NCBI GenBank assembly: GCA_024036415.1
Contig: JAMWET010003425.1
Coordinates: 67,501 to 131,500, forward strand
Direction: 5' to 3'
DNA from: Prochilodus magdalenae
Taxonomy: Eukaryota > Chordata > Actinopteri > Characiformes > Prochilodontidae
DNA length: 64,000 nt
Every line of letters starts with the position of its first letter. Position 1 is the stretch's first letter. Of the stretch, positions 48,591-64,000 are shown piece by piece. The position numbers and the translations under genes are program-made. Under the pieces are notes generated by a model that made no database searches, was not told the origin of the DNA, and saw only the letters and a list, made by a program, of their open reading frames with translations.

Positions 48591-48780
48591 ATTGAGAAGT
48601 ATAAATACTTTGCTCTCAGCAGAAGCTGCTCTAAATATGTGTGGAGTCAGAGGTGTAGGTAATGCTCTGAGTGTGGGTGGAGTTAGTGTTGCTCTTCTTG
48701 GAGAATTTTAACTATATCTTGATTGATGTGTCCCACATGCACATGTAACCGATATTGGAAGTTCTATTGACACACCATGA
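48520..48780 (-). pseudogene. Duplicated 3' tail of PAR2-like receptor 6
   Basis: The minus strand from about 48705 to 48596 reads KKSNTNSTHTQSITYTSDS and matches the C-terminal tail of locus 6 (49550-49640). On both sides of it lies a near-repeat of 'tgtcccacatgcacatg' (48542 and 48730). The receptor core is absent, so it is a fragment. Confidence 0.75.
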
Positions 48781-49546
48781 TTATAATGTATCGTTAAGAA
48801 ACCACTGTGTTCCATAATGTGGTACTGTCTAACAACCAAACCAGTTCTGAACAGCAGTGGGCAATAATGACTTAACATTCTTCATAAGCTGAAATGGATC
48901 TTGAACATCATGCTGACAGACAAGTCAACCATTTTACAACTCACATGGGTCTAGCTAAAAGGTAGCTAAACATTGTAGTCATTAATGACATAGCCATATT
49001 TGTTGATGAGTGGGGTTCAGTTCCCCACTATGGTAGGATCGCCAACAACATTAGTCAGGTGGGGCCAGTTAGTGGTGAGCTCCACAGTGGTCTAAACTAG
49101 AGTTAAACCACTGAGACTGATAGAAGTTTGACAGTTAGCAGGTGGATAGTGGTTAATGGCAGAGACTTGTGTGTTGGAGATTTTGTGTGAGTGGTATTAT
49201 TGGTGGACTTGGTGTAAAAACCAAACTCTTAATATTTGTTTGAAAGAGGCTTAAATAGCAGACTTCTCAAGTGGTTGCAATGTGCTGTAACTCAAATGGC
49301 AGCAGTTATATTTCCACACTTCTCCAAACTGGCCATAAACACTAAGTTCTTGAAACACTAAGTTCTTGTTACAAACTCAAAGCATATGAGTTTGTAACAG
49401 AGAAGTGTGGGCTGCTTGTATAGCAGTTGGAAAAATCAGACAAAGACAAATCAACCAGAGGCATGTAGAGTAGGTCAAGTTAGTTGGCCTGTAGACCCTG
49501 TATACACAGTGTGGGGCCTTTATTAAGAAGTGTACATACTTTGCTC
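48781..49546. other. 3' flank of PAR2-like receptor 6
   Basis: No gene. A perfect 12-bp inverted repeat (49368-49379 with 49387-49398) could form a hairpin. Confidence 0.45.
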
Positions 49547-52500
49547 TCAGCAGGAGCTGCTCTGCGTGTGGGCGGAGTCAGAGGTGTAGGTGGTGCTCTG
49601 AGTGTGGGTGGAGTTAGTGTTGCTCTTCTTTGAGAATTTCAGAGCGCTGAAGGAAACCTTCATCCGATTGGCTGTACGTTCGCTACGGCACATAAGCGTG
49701 TTCCTCACGTGATCCCGAAACTCCTCCGAGATGAAGTAATACACAAATGGGTCCAGGCAGCTGTTTAAGCTGGACAAGCACAGCGTGATGATGTAGAACC
49801 CGTAGCCGTTGTTTGGAACTTTGGCAGCCAACAGAGAGTAATGCACCACCAGCATGATGTTACTGGGAGTGAAGCACACCAGGAACATCACCAGGACGGT
49901 GATGATGAGGATTATAGCCTTCTTCCTCTTTTTAGTGATGTTGGAATCCGTCATGGAGCTCCTGAGAGAGCGAAACATCAGGACGTATGCTACGATACAG
50001 ACCACACAGGGAACAACATACCCCACAATGGCCATGGTCAGGAAATATCCAACAGGGATGTGTGATTGGCTGGGGCGAGTGACGTCGTGGCAGGTGATTA
50101 TGTTGAGATTGGTGGCTTTAACAGTCTGCTCATACAGGTAGAGTGGTACGGTGATGAGCCAGACTACAACCCACACCCCAACACAGACACAGGCTGTTAC
50201 ACGATTGTTCCTTTTCTGCTGGGAAAGCGGGTGTGCTATCGCCCAGTAGCGCTGCACACTGATGCATGCTATGAAGATGGCGGAGCAGTACATGTTCCCA
50301 TAGAAGAACCCCACTAGCACTCTACACAGCGGCTCCCCGAAGATCCAGTCGTTGCCGTTGAGGTGGTAGGCGATCTTCAGTGGGAGCCACACGATGAAGA
50401 GCAGGTCAGCCAGTGCTAGATTGGCCATGAGGATGGATGCTGGATGCTTCTTCTTCGTTCTGAAGAGGAACACCCAGACGGCCATGGCGTTGGTGGGCAA
50501 CCCCACAATGAAGATGATGATGTAAACGACAGGGAGGAAGACTTTGGTGAGGCTGCTGTTGAGAACAATCTGGCCAGTGTAAAATACCTTTACACCCTCT
50601 GCAGTCTCATCACCAATAAACCCCCTGACAATAGGGGATTTTTCAGTAGCTGAAGGGAAGAAAGATTGACAAAATCAAATTAGATTTCTGAAATATCACC
50701 AAAGACCACCAAACTTATATTTGCTTCATTATTCTTACTTGCTAAAATATGTTTCAAATTTGCCCTTTTATTAGCCAATATTGTATGTTTCAGTTTTTGT
50801 TGGTGTCACAATACTTCTCATTATCACATAGAACAATCACATTCCAAACACATACTGCTCATCCAGTCATAAAATAATGTATACAATTGAAAAGATCACA
50901 TTTCAGCATAACAATGAAAACTGAGGCCATGAGAACAAACAATATATCTGGGACGTTAAATAGAGGTGCTCAATAAAAGGGGACCCAGGACAGAACCCTG
51001 GGGAACTCCCTGAGTAACCCGAGTAGTAATTGATTTGTGCTGCAGACAGGTCACAAACTGAAATCCATCTGCTAAGTACAATGTAAAGCAGGACAACACA
51101 ACAGCAGAGAGGCCATCGGAAGAAAGACGCGAGCTGAGTATATTATGACTGACAGTTTTGAAGGCTGCAGTAAGATCCATGCGCTGCCAATGCTAGCTGA
51201 AACGCCTGAGAATCTGGCAGGTCCCGTCAAACATCAAGTTTCCTGTACACGGTAGATAGCAAACTTACATGGCCTAGCCTAAAATGAAGCACAACAAACA
51301 CATCAGTGACTCACTAAGCTAACAACAACGTTTATACATCTCTCCTACCACAAACAAGACGCATCCATGAGCCTGCAAGGCTGTAATGGCACAACAAGCT
51401 AGTAGCGCTATGCTCCATAGCCCCTGCCTTAAGGACAGCAGTGTGCCATCCCCCCTAACATTGGCAGTGTAGTAAATTTTTCTCATTAATTAATGATACT
51501 GGTAGCCCTAAGAGCTCTGGTTAGAAAGATCTGAGTGTTTTTGATGGGTGTGTTTATTTGTAGTGTAAACATTCAGCACATTCCTCCTTTCCACATTACA
51601 TTTACAGTATGGGTCATGTGGAAACCTATCATGCAGTAGCACAAAGCACAGCTGGTAATATTCAGCGTCAGTCCTGTTATAACACTGCAGCTGTTTGCTC
51701 AGACAAGTCTAATTATTCGACTTAACCTAGCAAGTGAACCTGGCTGACCCGAGCTGTTAGTTATTATGAGTTATTATGGTGAAAAAGCAGATTATTTGTA
51801 ATAGTGTGATGGTAAATATGTTCAATGATCCAGGTTTGAGGTTTTAAATGAAGGGTTTTTAAGTTAAATGTGGTTTTATTACATTTTTAATTTTTGTATT
51901 AATTCCAACTTTTTTTGGATTAAAAAACAAATAGATACTAGAGCTATATATAAATTTTAAAACTTAAATATATATATATATTTATTTATTTATTTATTTA
52001 TTTATTTTCCCCTCATGGTGTCTCACGGGTATTTTCCTAGAGTCCTTCTACTTATTTACAAAACCAAACCACCCAAAGAAGTCATTTTGGAATGTCACAA
52101 ATGTTCCATGAAGGTCAGAAAGCTTAATGAATGCCCATTCTTGGAATTCTTGACATTTTAAAATAGGTGACAACTTCTATAGCATGCTGGTTTGACTGAA
52201 CAGGGCTCATATAAACTCAGCTCATATAAACTCACTTGTGTAAATCACTAAATTTTCTATATCTAATAAAAGTAGCTTTGGCCGAACTGTAACCTGGTTA
52301 GTGACACTCACAAAGCCTCACAAACTGAGTTTATGATCAACCAACTTTAACAGCTTTGCACATTGCGTAAAGAACGGCACGCCTTTCTTCTTACATGGTC
52401 CACTCATTACAGCTGAAACACAATGTTGTCTTTGTACATATTTCACAATTCATGTGTTTAAACCTGGAAACAAAGGTTAACAACAGGTCCAGTGGAGAAC

Positions 52501-52656
52501 GTATGACAAGCAGAATCAGTTTCTATCCAGCAAACAAGTATTTATTCCATTTCTCCGTGTACACTGAGTGTTTACAGAGACGCCCTTACCTTGTGCAGAC
52601 ACATCAGCACAGAGGAATGAGATAAGAACGTGGATCCAGGGTAATGCGTGCCTCAT
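49547..52656 (-). CDS. f2rl1: PAR2-like receptor 6 (canonical PAR2/F2RL1)
   Basis: Two exons: 52590-52656 (MRHALPWIHVLISFLCADVS, ending at a GTAAGG donor) and 49547-50649 (after 'cccttcag'), phase 1, intron 1.9 kb, 389 residues. It is the only PAR2-like locus here with a full PAR design. It has a hydrophobic signal peptide (residues 1-21), then a trypsin-type site SPIVR|GFIGDE at Arg31, where GFIGDE is the position equivalent of the SLIG-type tethered ligand. NSS lies before TM1, and TM1 starts at about 58. SVQRYW, ITCHDV in loop 2 and DPFVYYF in TM7 are present, followed by a Ser/Thr-rich tail that would suit arrestin binding. Cutting by a trypsin-like protease would expose the new N-terminus and activate the receptor; this is known for PAR2 and inferred here. 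Confidence 0.92.
50944..51190 (-). mobile_element. LINE reverse transcriptase fragment
   Basis: The minus-strand frame reads MDLTAAFKTVSHNILSSRL and later GVPQGSVLGPLL, the core reverse transcriptase motifs of non-LTR retrotransposons. The fragment lacks the YADD box and lies within the intron of PAR2-like 6. Confidence 0.85.
51191..52589 (-). other. Rest of the intron of PAR2-like 6
   Basis: AT-rich, with a TA/ATTT run at 51968-52008. No other gene is seen. Confidence 0.45.
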
Positions 52657-53280
52657 GATTGACCAGCTCTCAGCCGAGAGTACACCACCGCCAGGAGGAA
52701 GCTGACTGCGTGCCGTGCCTCAGTGCTTAGGAATATATGCACTTAACATTGAGATGTCCCTTCCTCATCATCACATGACCCATCTAACCTGTTCGTCATG
52801 TATCTGTGTGGGCGTGTGTCTGGAAAACACCCTCATATGCATGAAGTCATAACTTCTAGGAAGCTCGTTCTTCTGAGTGAGCCTGTAGACATTCAGTGCA
52901 AGGTATGTTAGTATGTATATGTTAGTATGACGAGTGGATCTTTTACAGGTACCAGACCTGACAGGCCTCGAACACGGCTGTTTCTCCTTCTAACGCCAAT
53001 CCTGCTTTAACAAGGGCACAGCAAAACAGACAGGTTACCAAATCATAGACTGCTGAGTAACAGTTTTGATTCATATTGCACCACTCAAACTTGCATATGA
53101 CCATACAACCACAACAATTCTGAAGGAGGGGCTACTGGAGAAACCTACTGTTTCAGGCTGTGAAGGCCATGGTGTTGGGTTTGTCAACAGACATGATTAA
53201 TGTTCATCTATTAAATGAAAAGTTGGTATTTGCAGACTTCTTAATCAATCATTCCTTAATTAAGTTAACTTAATGCTAAA
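52657..53280. other. 5' flank of PAR2-like receptor 6
   Basis: Contains the promoter by position. I cannot point to a certain TATA box. A short direct repeat 'tatgttagtatg' lies at 52906-52928. Confidence 0.4.
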
Positions 53281-53495
53281 AGTGACTTGTGCAAAATTTA
53301 GGACAAAAAGTTAAGACAAAAAATTAAGGAAAAATGTTATAACAAAAAGTTAGGACAAAAGGTTATCGTAAAAAAACCTAGGACAAAAAGTTAGCACAAA
53401 ATTAGGACAAAAGTTTGGACAAGAAGTTGAGACAAAAAATTAAGGAAAGAATATTATAACAATAACCTAAGACAAAAGAGTTAGGACAAAAAGTT
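53281..53495. repeat. Degenerate short tandem repeat
   Basis: Irregular repeats of 'aggacaaaaagtta' and variants such as 'aaaaattaaggaaa'. Confidence 0.75.
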
Positions 53496-53675
53496 TAATA
53501 GGCGGATATATCTAAATTTTTGCATCCTACTTTTCCTACATGTGCTCCATGGGTCTATAATATATTCAATAATATTATACAGTTATGTTTTCCATGATAA
53601 GACCCCTTTAACCAACATGATAACAAGGAAGAAGTCAGAAAAGTGAGGAGTCAGCCAGTGCTGAATTAGCAAGCC

Positions 53676-53680
<5 letters not shown>

Positions 53681-53760
<80 letters not shown>

Positions 53761-53761
53761 G
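53681..53761. repeat. (AC)n microsatellite
   Basis: About 40 AC dinucleotides with a single break near 53729. Confidence 0.95.
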
Positions 53762-54340
53762 GGAGTAATCCACATGATTATTGAGTCAATGGAGTCCAGA
53801 ACCGTCCTTCACAAGAACAAAATGAAATGACATTCATAACTCACATTTTACTGAATCTGACGTTTACCAGAACCAGTGACCAGAGGAAGTACGCCTGTAG
53901 GTTCCCTAGTTCAGAGCATGTCTTCTTCCTGGTGTGGTAATAATATAAGGAACCATAAGACCCTTTATCTGTTTAGATAATATTTTACCCAATGCCAATA
54001 TTCCTGCCCTGCAGTCCACAGCAAGGAATTAATGAAATCATACATCAGTCAGACGGCATCGATTCTCTTCTAAGACGTTACTGATTTTATTTCCTTAAAA
54101 TCATTTTACTTTATTATTATTAATTATAAGTTTGTCTCTTTCATAACCACTGAGAGTAATTCTGGAAGGATCTATATGTTGTTTCTGAGATGCTAGAAGA
54201 CATTGCCATCTACTGGACTAGTCTGGTATAACATGTAGACTCCAATCACAGTGTTGTGCTCAGAGCTGAGGGGAAGCACTACGCTGTGCAGGGCAGGGTA
54301 CATTCAGGAGCAGGCTTGGGAAACACTGGCCTATAATACT
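53762..54340. other. Intergenic, no gene recognised
   Basis: No supported feature. Confidence 0.35.
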
Positions 54341-54344
54341 CCAC

Positions 54345-54429
<85 letters not shown>

Positions 54430-54430
54430 T
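54341..54430. repeat. (GATA)n microsatellite
   Basis: About 21 GATA copies. The minus-strand open frame through it (54260-54505) is not a gene. Confidence 0.95.
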
Positions 54431-54505
54431 ACACAAACAGATAGACAGTATCTGTTCATTCTGTGTTTTAAATTCCCATTGTTTATTGCTTATAAATATA
54501 AACAC

Positions 54506-54507
<2 letters not shown>

Positions 54508-54548
<41 letters not shown>

Positions 54549-54600
54549 TAATAACAACAACAACAACTACTACTACTACTACTACCACCGACAACATCAT
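54508..54600. repeat. (AAT)n/(AAC)n/(ACT)n microsatellite
   Basis: Adjacent trinucleotide runs. A separate (AAT)n run lies at 54788-54820. Confidence 0.9.
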
Positions 54601-54784
54601 CAAAAACAATGAAAATGAATAATAATGTTTTAAATGTTAATAAGGCAGAAGAGTAAATACTATAAACTTGGTAACTCTGTACACATGGCTATGTCAAGCT
54701 CTACAGTACTGAATTCAACACACCTTCTCATAGCGCTCACTGGGGAGAAGGCAGGACACGCCCTGGTCTGGCCGCCAGTCTTAT

Positions 54785-54822
<38 letters not shown>

Positions 54823-54829
54823 GTAAATA

Positions 54830-55728
54830 ACACTGCATGCGTGTACACTGTGAGCCTTACATGGAGCTCAAGCTTTCGGCCCTGTGCTACATCTGATACT
54901 CGTATTTGTGCTGTTCTAGATCCCAGTTAGTCTGATCCAGGCTTACAGGCCATATCACTGAAAACTTCAATTGACCCCGTGTACCTACTCTTTCATGAAC
55001 TAGACAAACCCGCTGTTCAGTCCCCCAGTGCACATGGATATGGAAAACTGGGGGGCAAAACTGGGGTGTTGTTTCTGGGATGTTGATTGATTCATGTGAA
55101 ACAGAAGTGAGCTCCTCCTAAGGCGTGGGGTTCAGCACAGCTTCAGCCGGACAGAGGAGATACACAGTAGATGTTCTGCCTGAACTTGAAACAGTAGAAC
55201 AGTATTTAGCTTGGATAAGCATGTATGCTAAAAGCTAGCAGTGTTGCTAAGCCAGCTATGTGATCTGTAACTTAGTTTTGTACTGTACTTGAGGTTCTAG
55301 ATACATAACTAAATATGAACATGAGTCATGGTCTACACATCTCTAGTTTCAACAATAACACTGTTTCTACAGATGCCTCTTTAGCAAACAGACTTACAAA
55401 AGGTAGAAGCTGAAACGATTTCACACGTCATATAATAACACTTCAGTGTAGCACAATGTTCATAAGGCTTTATGACTATAGATACTCACCAGTCATAAAC
55501 ATCCATAAAGCTTTATTCTGATACATTACTGGGCAGTTAGAGCTCATTAGTTTGCAGGGAATGTGTCTCAGTGCTTTGAGAAGACCTGTCATTACTGAAA
55601 CACTGATATTCTGCAGATGAGTCATGTTTTGTGTTTTAATAAAAATATAATTGATTTGATTTTATGTGCATATAACTTTTAAAACAGTCCTCACTGAAAC
55701 ACTTTGAGATGTAGAATAGAACCGTGGA
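54830..55728. other. Intergenic, no gene recognised
   Basis: No gene. The right part probably includes the far 3' flank of F2R; a minus-strand AATAAA lies at about 55513. Confidence 0.4.
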
Positions 55729-56290
55729 ATGATCTATGGTCACAATAGAAGAATTGATGCCCAGGGTAGAATAGTCCATGCCCACACTAGAAGGATTGAT
55801 GCCCACAGTAGAATGATTCATGCCCATAATAGAAGGATTGATGCCCATGGTAGAATGATCCATGCCAACAATAGAAGAATTGATACCCACGGTAGAATGC
55901 TCCATGTCCATAGTAGAAGGATTGACGCCCTTGGTAGAATGATCCATGCTCATAGTAGAAGGATTGATACCCACGGTAGAATAATCCATGCCCACAATAC
56001 AATGATCCATGCCCATGGTAGAAGGATTGATGCCCACAGTAGAATGATCCATGCTCACAGTAGAAGGATTGATGCCCTCAGTAGAATACATGCCCACAAT
56101 ACAATGACCCATGCCCACGGTAGAAGGATTGATGCCCACAGTAGAATGACCCATGCCCACGGTAGAAGCATTGATGCACACAGTAAAATGATCCATGTCC
56201 ACCGTAGAAGGATCCATGCCCATGGTAGAAGATTTGATGCCCACGGTAGAATGATCTATGCCCACAGTAGAATGATCCATGCCCACTTGA
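55729..56290. repeat. 42-bp minisatellite 3' of F2R
   Basis: Two 21-bp halves, 'gtagaaggattgatgcccac' + a and 'gtagaatgatccatgcccac' + a, alternate about 13 times. One unit lacks several bases (near 56083). Long frames on both strands (GINPSTVGMDHST on minus, RRIDAHGRMIHAH on plus) come from the period being a multiple of three. It starts about 120 bp after the F2R stop codon, so it may lie in the 3' UTR. Confidence 0.95.
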
Positions 56291-56411
56291 CTTCAAAGCT
56301 GGAATAAGTCTTTATAGACGTTTATGTAGGTTTGTGTGAGTTGCCAATATGGTCTTACCTGAACAATGCCCTGCAGCAACATTAACACTGATTGTTAACT
56401 CAGTCCCTCAC

Positions 56412-62232
<5,821 letters not shown>

Positions 62233-62639
62233 GGCTGCTGCTCAGTCTAGTTAGTTGTCCACTTTCCTCCAAGGCGAGAAAGGACGAGGGCGATGCTAAA
62301 ACCAGTAAACGCAGTTCAGTTGTGTGTGGCCTCGTCCCTGTTGTCGCTAGAGAGCAGTGGGAACCTCACACTGAAGGAAGTACATTCCAGTCCGGTGATT
62401 CACCCGTGGACCCTTCAGCAGAGATCAGCCTGAAAGATAAGTGGGCGGTGACCATTTTTTCTGGTCAGGCTGAAAAAAAGATTTGTCTGTGTAGACAATT
62501 AGATCTGAATCTGTTCTAGTATGAGCAGTAATCATTGATTACAGATACAGATACAATCATTTTATAATTCTGATTCAGAATAATCCAGAGTATATAATAA
62601 ATAATCCATAGTTACTGCAAAATTATGTAGTAATTTGTA

Positions 62640-63250
62640 ACATGTGGTCGATACTGAGTAATTAATAGTAGAAACTGAATGATTCATACTGGATAGAGGC
62701 TAATCCATAGTAGGTGCTGAATAATTCATAGTAGATATGCAACAATTCATACTGGATACAGAATAATTCATACTGGATACAGACTAATCCATAGCAGATG
62801 CTGAATCATTCATAGTAAATGCTGAATGATTTATAGAAGATACTGAGTAATTCATGGTAGAGTCTGAGTAATTCATGCTGGATACAGGCTAATTCACAGT
62901 AGATGCTAAATAATTCTGTAGATGAGAATAGAATAATAGATGCTGAGACATTCGTACTGGATACAGGCTAATTCATAGTAGATGCTGAATAATCCATAGT
63001 ACATGCCGATTAATTCATACCGGATACAGGCTAATCCATAGTAGATGCTAAATAATCCATAGTAGATGCTGAGTAATTCATACTGGATACAGGCTAATTC
63101 ATAGTAGATGCTAAATAATCCATAGTAGATGCTGAGTTATTCATACTGGATACAGGCTAATTCATAGTAGATGCTGAATAATCCATAGTAGATGAGAATA
63201 GAATAGTAGATGCTGAGTAATTTACTGCAGGTCCTGGATGATTTATAGAG
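62640..63250. repeat. Degenerate 63-bp (3x21) tandem repeat
   Basis: Units of the type 'atactggatacaggctaatt' + 'catagtagatgctgaataat' + 'ccatagtagatgctgagtaa' recur about nine times with substitutions and indels, about 400 bp upstream of F2R exon 1. Confidence 0.85.
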
Positions 63251-64000
63251 GATATTAAATAGTTTATAATAATCATAATGGGTAAAATAGTCTCTCTATC
63301 ATTTCTCTCTTGTGGTTGTTCAATAATGCACCCCTGGTTTAATCTCTAAACATCAAACCAGGTTAACGCCCACAACTCAGGCTCGCTGACACTTGCCAGC
63401 TGCTGAAATGTCCTAGCTGATGTCGTGATAGCTGGGTGGAACTGTTGTTTCAAAAATATTAGATTGGGTAACAGTTTCTACTACAAAAATAAAAACCCAG
63501 AACGTTGTCTGACAAACATTCAGAACATCTCTTCCTACTGAACACAGCAACAGTGTTTTTCAGAAATTAAGAAACTAAATTTTAAGTCACATCACAAACA
63601 TAATGTTTATAATACTAATCTTATATTATTTAAAAGAAAGGACCACATACAATATCAAACATAAGAATTCAGTGATATTGTATATTTTTATGGTCCTGAA
63701 GTATCATTATTTTTATATCTGTTTATAAGTGCTTTGTAGTTATCCTCAGCTTATAACTCACTTAAAACATGTAAATAATTTATAAATGTCTGAATATGAA
63801 TTTGGGCTGCAAAAATGGTGTAACGTTATTTGTTATTGTAATGACAGATGAAAGAATAACCAGTTCAAATAAACAAGCATAACATTTATAATAACATTTG
63901 CAGTAAACTTGATACTATACAGAGCCTATAGAAAATAAAACCCCATAATTACAGACATATAGAGCTTGAAATTAAGTGCTCAGATATTTGGATTAGATGG
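63251..64000. other. Intergenic, AT-rich
   Basis: No supported feature. Confidence 0.4.

Noticed and set aside
55636..56307. Open frames of 192 and 216 codons with 14-residue repeats
   Set aside because: By-products of the 42-bp minisatellite; no signal for expression as protein.

Overview
This is animal nuclear DNA, almost certainly from a teleost fish. Genes have introns with GT..AG borders. Most of the window is AT-rich non-coding sequence full of simple repeats, minisatellites and decayed Tc1/mariner, hAT-like, LINE, SINE and Ty3/Gypsy pieces typical of fish. I cannot name the species; the repeat content would suit an ostariophysan, but that is a guess.

The only convincing host genes form one family: protease-activated receptors (PARs), class A GPCRs. 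There are six PAR2 (F2RL1)-like loci and one PAR1 (F2R)-like gene. From left to right: PAR2-like 1 (6351-8510, minus); PAR2-like 2, a pseudogene (14445-15464, minus); PAR2-like 3 (21974-24475, minus); PAR2-like 4 (34874-37025, plus); PAR2-like 5 (38678-42429, plus); PAR2-like 6 (49547-52656, minus); F2R-like (56412-62232, minus). In mammals F2R and F2RL1 are also neighbours, so this is the conserved PAR cluster with a local expansion of the PAR2 side. Loci 1-3 lie in tandem segments of about 7-8 kb. Loci 4 and 5 are a second tandem pair of about 4-5 kb.

The most interesting feature is how the first exon has changed. I rebuilt exon 1 for six loci from matching splice sites; the intron phase is 1 in all of them. 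Only locus 6 (signal peptide, then VR|GFIGDE) and F2R (signal peptide, then PR|SFALIR) keep the normal PAR design of a secreted N-terminus with a cleavable tethered ligand. Loci 1, 3, 4 and 5 start with short 'MS...' exons that look nothing like signal peptides. Loci 4 and 5 have an Asp/Tyr-rich N-terminus resembling chemoattractant receptors and no obvious cleavage site, while their 7TM cores stay close to loci 1, 3 and 6. This suggests PAR2-derived receptors that may have left protease activation.

Other layout: a 54-bp minisatellite (4741-6195), a 21-bp-based minisatellite (25060-26635), a 42-bp (2x21) minisatellite just 3' of F2R (55729-56290), a 63-bp (3x21) degenerate array (62640-63250), a short interstitial telomere-like tract (20842-20915), and DNA transposon remnants. 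The F2R 5' region holds a direct duplication of about 1.25 kb. Long stretches (26.7-34.7 kb, 43.4-49.5 kb, 50.7-55.7 kb) carry no gene I can support.
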